Translations under genes and position numbers: made by a program
Part shown: positions 41,760-49,132 of the stretch, piece after piece
How positions within the stretch are numbered: the first letter of the stretch is position 1
How the letters are laid out: each line of letters starts with the position of its first letter
Notes under the pieces: model-generated
The model's database searches: none
Seen by the model: the letters and a program-made list of their open reading frames with translations, nothing else
Told to the model about the DNA's origin: nothing
Assembly: GCF_015550595.1 (NCBI RefSeq)
Contig: NZ_JADNBB010000037.1
Location: forward strand, 1-49,132
Length of the DNA: 49,132 nucleotides
Direction: 5' to 3'
DNA from: Parabacteroides goldsteinii
GTDB lineage: Bacteria > Bacteroidota > Bacteroidia > Bacteroidales > Tannerellaceae

Positions 41760-42737
41760 TTAAATATTCTTCCAATACCATTTGACAGCCTCTTTCAAAC
41801 CGTCACGCATACTGTATTGAGGATTGTAACCTAAAAGGGATTTTGCTTTATCAATACATGCCAAGGAATGGGGAATATCCCCCAAGCGGTTGGGACCATG
41901 AATTATTTTCACGTTGGCAATTTCGGGGTCAAATTCACTCAAAAATTCTTTCAAGTAACCGACCAACTGGTTTAATGTGGTGCGTTCTCCGAAAGCAGTA
42001 TTGTATACTTGGTTGGTTGCATTCGGATTTGTCGTGGTCATAGCCAGCATGTTCATTTGAATCACATTGTCTATATAAGTAAAATCGCGGCTATATTCAC
42101 CATCTCCGTTAATGACAGGACTCTCATGAGCCATGAATTTCTTAACGAACAAAGGAATCACCGCAGCATATGCCCCGAATGGATCTTGACGACGACCGAA
42201 AACATTGAAATATCGTAAGCCGATACATTCCATTCCATAGGTTTTGGCAAACACATCGGCGTAAAGCTCGTTTACATACTTTGTTATGGCATAAGGCGAA
42301 AGCGGTTTACCAATCACATCTTCTACTTTGGGAAGAGACTGACTGTCTCCATATGTAGAAGAACTTGCTGCATATATAAAACGCTTTACATTGGCATCGC
42401 GAGCGGCTGTCAGCATATTTAAGAATCCCGATATATTAGTTTCATTTGTAGTTATAGGATCTTTGATAGAACGTGGAACTGAGCCTAATGCTCCTTCATG
42501 CATAACGTAATCTACATTTTCTACAGCTTTCTTACAATCGTTCAGATTCCGTATATCTCCTACGATAAGTTTAAACTTATTCGGATATCGTTGTAGAAAT
42601 GGAAAAATGTTTTCAGGTTTACCTGTGGAAAAATTATCCAAACAGATTACATCATAGTCGTGAGCCAATAAATACTCACATAAATTGGAGCCGATGAATC
42701 CCGCTCCACCAGTAACTAAAACTTTTGTTAATGACAT
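41760..42737 (-). CDS. wbpP: UDP-N-acetylhexosamine 4-epimerase (WbpP/TviC type)
   Basis: A 325-residue short-chain epimerase. The start is placed at ATG 42735-42737 (MSLTKVLVTGGAGFIGSNLC). The nucleotide motif GGAGFIGSN is at residues 10-18; the catalytic part contains YAASSSTYGDSQSLPKVEDV and the active-site YAITKYVNELY (Tyr-x3-Lys); GLRYFNVFGRRQDPFGAYAA closes the substrate loop, as in TviC and WbpP. It would interconvert UDP-GlcNAc and UDP-GalNAc (or their acids). It stands 238 bases after the phosphatase gene, the largest gap in the operon, and 22 bases before the dehydrogenase. Confidence 0.88.
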   Translation of the reverse strand: MSLTKVLVTGGAGFIGSNLCEYLLAHDYDVICLDNFSTGKPENIFPFLQRYPNKFKLIVGDIRNLNDCKKAVENVDYVMHEGALGSVPRSIKDPITTNETNISGFLNMLTAARDANVKRFIYAASSSTYGDSQSLPKVEDVIGKPLSPYAITKYVNELYADVFAKTYGMECIGLRYFNVFGRRQDPFGAYAAVIPLFVKKFMAHESPVINGDGEYSRDFTYIDNVIQMNMLAMTTTNPNATNQVYNTAFGERTTLNQLVGYLKEFLSEFDPEIANVKIIHGPNRLGDIPHSLACIDKAKSLLGYNPQYSMRDGLKEAVKWYWKNI

Positions 42738-42975
42738 ATGGATTGTTGTTTTATGTTGAAGTTGCAAGCCTATTGCTTGATAGGGGTGTAATGATTTATT
42801 TTAAGACTGGTTTGGATAAAAGAGAGATTGTGTGTATCTGCTCCAAGTCGATTGTTACAATTTCCATTGAATTCCAGCCTGTTGGATTTTTTTGTATGTA
42901 TTTTATGCAAATCCACCTAGAGAGAAAAAGTTAAACAGAATCTACAGGTCTTAATAACCGATAATTATAATCTAT
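42738..42975 (-). other. gap between the regulatory/export block and the sugar block
   Basis: The 238 bases between the phosphatase and epimerase genes mark where conserved export genes meet variable sugar genes. Minor dyads occur (CAAGC/GCTTG and CCTAT/ATAGG, about 42768-42788). No consensus promoter was found. Confidence 0.4.
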
Positions 42976-43692
42976 TTAAACTATAACAGTCTGACTATCA
43001 ATTAAACAGTTTTGTATATTTTTTGTAATACTCGTACAAATGAACTTTTGAAATATATTGTAATTGTGAATGTCCGTTCCTATATGAGTAATAGCCTTTT
43101 CTTTTAATAGCAGCATGGCTTTTTTCTTAATCCGGTTGCCATACATACCCGCTATTGACGGAAGATTGAACTGAAACTTCACTCCCATGTCTTTTAATTG
43201 TTGATAATCCGACTCACCCATATAAACATACCGTTCCGGATGGGCAAGAATGGGATAATAGCCTTTAGCCTTGATGCGGAGCAGAATGTTGTTCAATCCC
43301 ATCGGAGGGTTAAAGTAGGAGGTTTCCACCAGTAGATGGTCACCGCTTTCACCCAAGGGCAGCAGATCGTTCTTTTCCAACCGTTCCTCGAAGAGGTTGT
43401 CAAGCATGTTCTCTGAGGCCAGATGCAGTTTTATCGGACCGCTATAGGTGGCTTGAAGTTCAGCGTAACGCTCCCGGAGGTGCAGTGTGGTGTTGGGCAT
43501 ATCTTCCATGATATGCGGTGTAAGCCATACGGATTTTATGCCCAACTCTTCATACAGGCGCAGTATTTCCAATGCTTCTTCCATCGTCTGCACACCGTCG
43601 TCCACACCCGGCAGAATGTGCGAGTGACAGTCGGTAAAATTCTTGAATATACCGCTATCTTTCAGCGATATACGTTTCCTGAATGGCCACAC
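42976..43692 (-). CDS. PHP-type tyrosine-protein phosphatase (CpsB/YwqE-like)
   Basis: A 238-residue metallophosphatase. The start at 43692 is GTG. The PHP motif TDCHSHILPGVDDGVQTMEE is at residues 20-39, VWLTPHIMEDMPNTT supplies a further His, and ILAHPERYVYMGES and HIGTDIHNYN carry the remaining metal-binding residues. CpsB-type enzymes remove phosphates from the C-terminal tyrosines of the Wzc-like kinase, resetting polymerisation. It is the usual partner of the Wzc-like kinase encoded 87 bases upstream. Confidence 0.9.
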   Translation of the reverse strand: MWPFRKRISLKDSGIFKNFTDCHSHILPGVDDGVQTMEEALEILRLYEELGIKSVWLTPHIMEDMPNTTLHLRERYAELQATYSGPIKLHLASENMLDNLFEERLEKNDLLPLGESGDHLLVETSYFNPPMGLNNILLRIKAKGYYPILAHPERYVYMGESDYQQLKDMGVKFQFNLPSIAGMYGNRIKKKAMLLLKEKAITHIGTDIHNYNIFQKFICTSITKNIQNCLIDSQTVIV

Positions 43693-43779
43693 AATGATAC
43701 GAGTATTTTTATATAAAACATTTTATTTTTTTTAATTAATAATCATCCATTTATCCCCACCCTGTTTTCCGTCGGAACC

Positions 43780-46173
43780 TTAGTGGTATCCTGAGCCGTA
43801 ACCGTAGTGATAACCATATCGATAGCCATAACGGTATCCATAGCGACCGCCACTTCCCTCGGTCCCGTTCAAGATCAGGGACATGTTCTTGTATTTTTTC
43901 TCCTCGTAGATTTTCTCCAATTCAGCAAGCATACTCCGTTCAAGTAATCCTGCACGAACTACGAAAACGGTACGGTCGGCCAGTTTCTCAATAATTTGCG
44001 TGTCGGCCACCAGTTCAACGGGCGGACAGTCGATCAGCACATAGTCATATTGCTCCCTTACAGTATCGATTGTCTGCTTTAACCGCTCGTCGAACAATAA
44101 TTCCGTTGGGTTAGGAGGAATCGTTCCCACGGGTAGTATATCCATAGATTTATGTTTCGGATCGGGTACGATGATCTCATCCAGATTATCGATACGACCT
44201 CCCAGATAGTCGCTCAATCCCTTGTCAGGAGAGTCGATATAGGATGATGCAGAGGCGTGGCGCAGGTCTCCGTCGATTACCAGCACTTTTTTTCCTTTGA
44301 TGGCAAGGCTCACGGCGATGTTCATGGTCAGAAACGATTTGCCGCTGCCCGGATTGAATGAGGTCATGATGATGACATTCGAAGTCTTGTCCTTGCCGGT
44401 CATAAATTCCAGGTTGGTACGCAATACGCGGAATGCCTCGTTGATGATGTCACGGTTGCCCTCCTTGACGATAACGGCCTTGACTTCCTGCGGTTTCTTT
44501 CCTAATATCCCTTTTTTCTTTCTTGTGAACAGCGGAATTTCACCGATGAACGGTATAGTCAGGTTTTCCAGGTCTTTCCTTCCCCGTACACGGGTATTCA
44601 TATTCTCGCGCATGAAGATAATGACTATCGGAATGAGCAGCCCCAGAGCGAATGCGACCATAAAGATATTTTTATGCACAGGGGATGTCGGCAACATGCT
44701 GCCGTGTGGCGGGGTAACAATGCGGGTATTATAAGCCGTGAACGCCTGTGAGAGTTCGTTCTCTTCACGCTTTTGCAACAGGAATAGGTAAAGAGCTTCC
44801 TTTACCTTCTGTTGGCGCTCCACCGAAAGCAGGTACTTGGCCTGTGTTGGGTTGGCCGCTATACGTGATGTCGTCTGTTGCTCCGTCTGCCGCAAACTTT
44901 TTATCTGCGAATTCAAGGTCACTATCTGATTGTCGATAGATCTGATTATCGCCCCACGCATGGATGCCAGAGCCTGATCCATATCCACGACCAGCGGATT
45001 TTCCGTGCTGCTGTTCGCAACCAGACTGTTGCGCTGCAACAGTTGCTTGTTGTATTCGGCAATCTGCGATTCAATATTGGCGCTTTCAATGCCGGAGTTG
45101 GCCGGAAGCAGTTGGGTACGGTTGGCATCGTTGGCTAAATAGTTCCGGATGTAACGGGTCATATAAAGCTGGTTGTTCAGGGACAGGATCTGCGCGTTGG
45201 CCGCACTGCTTTGAGCCATATACATACTCGATGCCGCCTGCACGTCGGGCAACAGATGTTCTGACTTGTAAGAGGAGATATCCTCGTCCACATTTCCCAG
45301 TTCCCGTTCGATTACGCCCAGACGCTCGTTGATGAACATTGAGGTGCTGACAGCGATCTGGTTTTTGTCCTTCACCCAATTCTCGTTATAAACGGAAATC
45401 AACATGCTCAATACATCTTCTGCCCGCTGTGTGGAGTTATCCTTGAATGACAAGTCTATGACTGACGCTTTCTCGCTGTTCAATGAAACGGACAGATTGG
45501 ACGAGCAGGAGTTGACGGCGTTATACAGACTGGATTTGCCTACATATAATGTATATGCCTCGCCTTTCACGTAATTGGGTGTTGTATGGATAATGATTTT
45601 TCCCAATGGCGTAGTGATGGAGTCGAGCAAGCTTCCCTTTACGTCCTTTTCTTCAAGATCTGTCCCGTTACGTATAAAGTCGGATAGGTATAACGTACCG
45701 TCCGGCTGTATTTCCAACGTAAAACCGGCTGATTCATTCTCAGGCAAGTCATTTATCGTTACATCCACCGGTAATGTCAGTCCATAGGCTACCTGACGGT
45801 GGAATTTTCCCCGAACGAAGTAATTCATATCCAGACGCAACCGTTTAACCACTTCGGTCATTAAAGACGGTGATCGAAAGGTGATGAGTTCGTTATTCAC
45901 ATTTGTACCGGATTGAAACAGCCCGAACTCCGAGAAGGATTCCAAATCCGAGGAGACCGACTTGCCTTTGGAATCCTCTTTGATCAATACCGAAGCGGTA
46001 CGTGTATATACGGCAGGAGTGCGTAACAGATAGGCAGTAGCGGCACCGATCGTTACCGCTAAAGACAAGACGAACCACTTCCATCTTGCGAGGCACAGGT
46101 ATAACAGGTCCTGTATTCGCAGGAAATCATCCTGCTGCCCCGGTTTTATATTCTTTTGATTTACGGTCATCAT
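43780..46173 (-). CDS. wzc: polysaccharide co-polymerase / BY-kinase (Wzc-like)
   Basis: A 797-residue protein combining a Wzz-type chain-length domain with a bacterial tyrosine kinase. Membrane helices flank the periplasmic part (about residues 35-53 and 505-525), with a long coiled-coil loop between them. The kinase has Walker A FNPGSGKSFLT at about 606, Walker A' VLVIDGDLRHASAS, and Walker B YVLIDCPPVE at about 708. The C terminus ends in a tyrosine cluster (YGYRYGYRYGYHYGYGSGYH), the autophosphorylation site. It controls chain length with the phosphatase downstream. It is 13 bases from wza. Confidence 0.95.
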   Translation of the reverse strand: MMTVNQKNIKPGQQDDFLRIQDLLYLCLARWKWFVLSLAVTIGAATAYLLRTPAVYTRTASVLIKEDSKGKSVSSDLESFSEFGLFQSGTNVNNELITFRSPSLMTEVVKRLRLDMNYFVRGKFHRQVAYGLTLPVDVTINDLPENESAGFTLEIQPDGTLYLSDFIRNGTDLEEKDVKGSLLDSITTPLGKIIIHTTPNYVKGEAYTLYVGKSSLYNAVNSCSSNLSVSLNSEKASVIDLSFKDNSTQRAEDVLSMLISVYNENWVKDKNQIAVSTSMFINERLGVIERELGNVDEDISSYKSEHLLPDVQAASSMYMAQSSAANAQILSLNNQLYMTRYIRNYLANDANRTQLLPANSGIESANIESQIAEYNKQLLQRNSLVANSSTENPLVVDMDQALASMRGAIIRSIDNQIVTLNSQIKSLRQTEQQTTSRIAANPTQAKYLLSVERQQKVKEALYLFLLQKREENELSQAFTAYNTRIVTPPHGSMLPTSPVHKNIFMVAFALGLLIPIVIIFMRENMNTRVRGRKDLENLTIPFIGEIPLFTRKKKGILGKKPQEVKAVIVKEGNRDIINEAFRVLRTNLEFMTGKDKTSNVIIMTSFNPGSGKSFLTMNIAVSLAIKGKKVLVIDGDLRHASASSYIDSPDKGLSDYLGGRIDNLDEIIVPDPKHKSMDILPVGTIPPNPTELLFDERLKQTIDTVREQYDYVLIDCPPVELVADTQIIEKLADRTVFVVRAGLLERSMLAELEKIYEEKKYKNMSLILNGTEGSGGRYGYRYGYRYGYHYGYGSGYH

Positions 46174-46186
46174 ATCTGATTCTATA

Positions 46187-46978
46187 TTATTTTACAATCA
46201 ACACGGTAATGGTCGTCAGCAACGAGGCCAATGACATCCAGAAAGAGGCTGAGCGGACGTTATTGCCGTTGACGGTCGCCTGCCGTGCTTTCATTGAGTT
46301 GGGTTCCACATAAACGATATCGTTCTGCTGCAAATAATACACAGGAGAGGCATAAAGGTCATATCCCGAATTCAGGTTGACCTGATACAGGGTTTTTTTC
46401 CCGTTTTCCTCCCGTTGTACCAGCACGTTTTCCCGTTTCCCATAGACGGTAAGGTCCCCGGCCATGCTTAAGGCCTCCAAAAGTGTCAGCTTGTCCTTTT
46501 CGATATTGAAACGTCCGGGGGTGGCAACCTCGCCCAACACTGAAACGGTCAGGTTCATAAACTCCACTGTAACAACGGGGTCTTTCACGAGATTCTTTGA
46601 AACCAATTCCTCTTTTATATACGAGGCGATCTCCGCGCGTGTCATTCCTGCCACATGGATATGTCCCAGCACAGGAAAATCAATATCCCCATCCTTATTT
46701 ATTGTATATCCTGATATTCCCTGACTATTGGATGTACCTGATGTCGTACCAATCTGTCGGGATATGATCGGAAGGTTGAAAAGGTTCATTAATAAGGGGT
46801 CTTTGCTGTTGACCTGTATGGAAATCTTGTCTTCTGGACGTATCCGGATTTCCAGCGGGTTCAAGACTTGCTCTGCGGTACCCCGTTTCAGGTCCGTGAA
46901 ATAAGCGACTTTCGGTGTGGCACATGATCCCAATAGAAAGGCCACGGTTAATAAGGATAAAATGTATCTGATTTTCAT
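46187..46978 (-). CDS. wza: polysaccharide export lipoprotein (Wza-like)
   Basis: A 263-residue lipoprotein with signal and lipobox MKIRYILSLLTVAFLLGSCA (Cys at residue 19). A poly-export domain (IRPEDKISIQVNSKDPLLMN, YTINKDGDIDFPVLGHIHVA) is followed by an SLBB-like domain (VSVLGEVATPGRFNIEKDKL). It lacks the long C-terminal barrel helix of E. coli Wza; the C-terminal ASLLTTITVLIVK is a short membrane segment, as in shorter Bacteroidales exporters. It forms the outer-membrane exit for the polymer with Wzc. Confidence 0.9.
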   Translation of the reverse strand: MKIRYILSLLTVAFLLGSCATPKVAYFTDLKRGTAEQVLNPLEIRIRPEDKISIQVNSKDPLLMNLFNLPIISRQIGTTSGTSNSQGISGYTINKDGDIDFPVLGHIHVAGMTRAEIASYIKEELVSKNLVKDPVVTVEFMNLTVSVLGEVATPGRFNIEKDKLTLLEALSMAGDLTVYGKRENVLVQREENGKKTLYQVNLNSGYDLYASPVYYLQQNDIVYVEPNSMKARQATVNGNNVRSASFWMSLASLLTTITVLIVK

Positions 46979-46990
46979 ATTTATTGATTT

Positions 46991-48112
46991 TTATTTGTTG
47001 GTTTTCTGTTCCGATTGAAGTTGTGCGATAGATTTTGTCAGCCTGATGTTGGCGAGAGTCCATATCAATATATCACCCAAAACGATCCAGTTCACATTGA
47101 GATAAAGGGACAGAAGAATATTGAGCAGTATGAATATAGTTGACACGGAAACAATGATGATCATGGTATTGCGCTGCTTTATTCCGAGAGCAAGCAGCTT
47201 ATGGTGGATATGGTTCTTGTCCGGCAGGAACGGGTTCTTTCCGTTGCGTACCCGATGCAGGTAAACCCTGACCACGTCACAGCATGGAACCAGCAAGGGT
47301 GAGAAGGCCAGCACCATCGGATGTACATTTCCTGTATTATCGTCTAGTCCGCACATGGTCAGTTTGAGACTGAGGAAACAGAGCATCATGCCGATGGTCA
47401 AACTGCCTGTGTCGCCCATGAAGATCTTCCTTTCGTGTTTGGCGTTCCCGAAAACATTGTAATAGAAGAATGGTACCAACACTCCCAATGTGGCAAACGC
47501 CAGCATGGCATAAACATACTGATGGAGCATAAAGAAAGTCAGTCCATAAAATAGGCAGGCGATACTGCATAGCCCGGAAGCCAGCCCGTCAATGCCGTCA
47601 ATCAGGTTGATGGCATTGATGATGAAGACCACGATCAGGATGGTCAGGGGATATCCTAACCATAACGGCACCGCATGGATGCCCAGAACACCGTATAGGT
47701 TGTTGATATATACCCCACCGGCAATAAGCATCACGCCGCACAGAATCTGGATGACAAACTTGGCACGATAACGGATACCGATCAGGTCATCGGCCATGCC
47801 AACCAGATATAGTACCATGATGGAGCAGAAAGCAAAAGCCAAAGAGCACACGTCGTTCCCGATTTCGGACAATATCTCCGAATGTCCCAGCACCATATTG
47901 ATTCCTAGCAACAGGGCTATGGTGAAAAACACTACCGGCTTGAATGCGATACCACCCAATCGGGGCACCGCACAATGATGTACCTTCCGCTCATCGGGAA
48001 AGTCGAACAATTTCTTACGGAAAGCGATTAGCAGAATCTGGGGAATGACGATACTCGCACAGAGAACACAAAGCAAAAATGCCAGTGAACAATTTACAAT
48101 CCAAAAATACAT
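46991..48112 (-). CDS. polyprenyl-phosphate sugar-1-phosphate transferase (WecA/TagO-like)
   Basis: A 373-residue integral membrane enzyme with about eleven hydrophobic segments. The MraY/WecA signatures are present: INLIDGIDGLASGL, MGDTGSLTIGM, and the NHIHHKLLALG His motif near the C terminus. It starts repeat-unit synthesis by placing a sugar-1-phosphate, probably GlcNAc-1-phosphate, on undecaprenyl phosphate. It is the second gene of the locus, after upxY, and 12 bases before wza. Confidence 0.92.
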   Translation of the reverse strand: MYFWIVNCSLAFLLCVLCASIVIPQILLIAFRKKLFDFPDERKVHHCAVPRLGGIAFKPVVFFTIALLLGINMVLGHSEILSEIGNDVCSLAFAFCSIMVLYLVGMADDLIGIRYRAKFVIQILCGVMLIAGGVYINNLYGVLGIHAVPLWLGYPLTILIVVFIINAINLIDGIDGLASGLCSIACLFYGLTFFMLHQYVYAMLAFATLGVLVPFFYYNVFGNAKHERKIFMGDTGSLTIGMMLCFLSLKLTMCGLDDNTGNVHPMVLAFSPLLVPCCDVVRVYLHRVRNGKNPFLPDKNHIHHKLLALGIKQRNTMIIIVSVSTIFILLNILLSLYLNVNWIVLGDILIWTLANIRLTKSIAQLQSEQKTNK

Positions 48113-48186
48113 ATATTCAAATATTATTTTATTTGTGTAAGGCCACGAGGAAGGGGAACTTCATCATCTCCTTTTTGTGTCATCTC

Positions 48187-48765
48187 TCAAAATTTGTCAC
48201 AATCGGAATCATTGATGACTTCAATCAAATCGGGATGAACTTCTACCGATATACCCATAATCCCTTCAAGCATCACAACCACCCGGCGGCGACGTTTTCC
48301 TTTCACCCGCATGAATACGCCCTTTACTCCATTGAACTTGCCACCGTAAATACATATGTGGGTACCTTTCCGTATGTCAATCTCTTCCGGTTTATAATAA
48401 ATAGTGTTTTCTTCATACTGCGAGGCAATCTTGATAAAGCTCTCCATTTGCTTATCCGGCACCACGATATATTTCAGTCCCGTGCTTTTCTCCCACATCA
48501 TGAATTGTAAGAAATTATATTTTTTTTTGAAATCCGTGATCTGTTTTCGGGAAGCATGCACGAAGACGAGATTCGGGATGACTGGTACAAGCCTTTTGGA
48601 TTTCACTCCGTGATAGACCCTTACGGCATAGTGTTTCGGTATGAAATACTCTAGACCATCCTTGCCTTTGAGCATCTCTTCCGCCTTTTTCTCGTTTTTA
48701 TAAGCGCTCATGGCGAACCATTGGATTCTAGTTAGATCTTCCCTTGTGGTTATGGGAGTACTCAT
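48187..48765 (-). CDS. upxY: UpxY-family transcription antiterminator (NusG-like)
   Basis: A 192-residue NusG-like protein of the Bacteroides UpxY group. The NGN domain (IQWFAMSAYKNEKKAEEMLK, then VPVIPNLVFVHASRKQITDF) is followed by a KOW-like C-terminal domain (THICIYGGKFNGVKGVFMRV). UpxY proteins bind their own operon's leader RNA and prevent early termination, allowing expression of the long polysaccharide operon. In most Bacteroides loci a UpxZ gene follows and represses the other loci; none is present here. It is the first gene of the polysaccharide locus, with a 367-base region before it. Confidence 0.92.
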   Translation of the reverse strand: MSTPITTREDLTRIQWFAMSAYKNEKKAEEMLKGKDGLEYFIPKHYAVRVYHGVKSKRLVPVIPNLVFVHASRKQITDFKKKYNFLQFMMWEKSTGLKYIVVPDKQMESFIKIASQYEENTIYYKPEEIDIRKGTHICIYGGKFNGVKGVFMRVKGKRRRRVVVMLEGIMGISVEVHPDLIEVINDSDCDKF

Positions 48766-48964
48766 TCGTCGTGTGTTTTTTAGTTATTACGGCAGGTCAA
48801 GATATACCCATAGTTCATCCCAACTTATGTATTGGTCTGTATTATAGTAATTTATGTCTTTTTTGGCTGTCATATCAACCATTCATGCCGTCTTTTATCT
48901 TGCCGCATTCCTATTTTTCTCCATAAGAGAAATAGAGGACATAAATATTTAACATATATAATTG

Positions 48965-48990
48965 ATTTACAGGGATTATTCGCTGTAAAT
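48965..48990. promoter_or_regulatory. dyad upstream of upxY
   Basis: ATTTACAG (48965-48972) and CTGTAAAT (48983-48990) form a perfect 8-bp inverted repeat with a 10-base spacer, about 200 bases before upxY. It may be an operator for a dimeric regulator. No TAnnTTTG promoter consensus was found in 48766-49062, which otherwise holds no gene that I can see. Confidence 0.5.
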
Positions 48991-49062
48991 ACAATCTAGT
49001 TTACTCAACATTTGTTATGTAACCACGACATTTAACGAGGTGGCTATTAAGGTTTGCTGAAT

Positions 49063-49131
49063 TCAACTTGCAAATGCAACAGAATTCTGATTAATAATTT
49101 GTTTAAATTTTTCGTTTGGCGTGAGGTATCC
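49063..49131 (-). mobile_element. 3' end of a transposase, probably IS30 family (partial)
   Basis: The minus strand is open from the window edge to TGA at 49063-49065, encoding GYLTPNEKFKQIINQNSV and then AFAS. A TPxE segment followed about ten residues later by VAFA-type end residues recalls the C terminus of IS30-family transposases. The dyad TTGCA/TGCAA (49068-49079) lies within this end. Because only the last 22 residues are present, the family call is tentative. Confidence 0.45.
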
Positions 49132-49132
49132 A

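Noticed and set aside
49059-49087. A palindromic operator made of two GAATTC sites around TTGCA-AA-TGCAA
   Set aside because: The two sites are off centre by one base and the segment falls within the coding end of the probable transposase, so it more likely belongs to the IS end.
48766-49131. An invertible promoter upstream of upxY, as in Bacteroides fragilis capsule loci
   Set aside because: No pair of long inverted repeats flanking a promoter consensus was found in the visible region; only an 8-bp dyad is present. The sequence beyond the window edge was not visible.

Overview
The window reads as part of a large conjugative plasmid (or plasmid-derived element) of a gut Bacteroidales bacterium (Bacteroides, Phocaeicola or Parabacteroides type), with a complete-looking Wzy-type polysaccharide locus beside the transfer and replication genes. 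The host assignment rests on Bacteroidetes-type tra genes (TraE-F-G-J-K-M-N-O order), PcfJ/PcfK-like proteins, DUF3408 and DUF3945/DUF4099 proteins, a UpxY-type antiterminator, and promoters of the form TTTG-N19-TAnnTTTG. No rRNA, tRNA, CRISPR array or integrase was seen.

Layout. 1-2032 (+): end of an unknown gene, a small membrane protein, PcfK-like and PcfJ-like proteins, then a terminator. 2094-19023 (-): one long transfer operon. It is read from a consensus promoter at 19147-19177 through TraO, small membrane proteins, TraE (VirB2-like), TraF (VirB3), TraG (VirB4), a second VirB2-like protein, a VirB5-like protein, TraJ (VirB6), TraK (VirB8), TraM, TraN, a DUF3945 protein, an ArdC-like antirestriction protein, SSB, the VirD4-type coupling protein, a TOPRIM protein and two lipoproteins. 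19333-20167 (-): a Crp/Fnr-like regulator behind a roughly 200-base structured leader. 20171-21899: replication initiator and an upstream array of nine 20-bp iterons, mostly spaced 32 bp. 21994-23356 (-): DUF3408 protein and ParA with an operator/centromere-like repeat region. 23515-26329 (+): candidate oriT hairpin, MobC-like accessory protein, relaxase and an unknown protein. 26162-27140: an old tandem duplication of the 3' end of that gene, now decayed.

27141-48765 (-): polysaccharide locus. In transcription order: UpxY-type antiterminator, polyprenyl-phosphate sugar-1-phosphate transferase, Wza-like exporter, Wzc-like tyrosine kinase, PHP-type tyrosine phosphatase, UDP-HexNAc epimerase and dehydrogenase (predicted UDP-HexNAc uronic acid supply), a frameshifted acyltransferase, Wzx flippase, six glycosyltransferases, an EpsG-type Wzy polymerase, a hexapeptide acyltransferase, and ManC (GDP-mannose supply). 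Three small or unusual genes follow, one of them a serine-recombinase-like protein lacking the catalytic signature. At the right edge, upstream of upxY, is what looks like the 3' end of an IS transposase.

Together: RepA, iterons and ParA maintain the replicon; MobC, relaxase and coupling protein process and deliver DNA to the Tra channel; SSB and the ArdC-like protein probably protect incoming DNA; and the cargo makes a surface or extracellular polysaccharide. Linkage of all these on one stretch suggests that the polysaccharide is a transferable trait. From memory, large gut Bacteroidales conjugative plasmids carrying exopolysaccharide genes (named pMMCAT) have been described. I cannot confirm membership from sequence alone.
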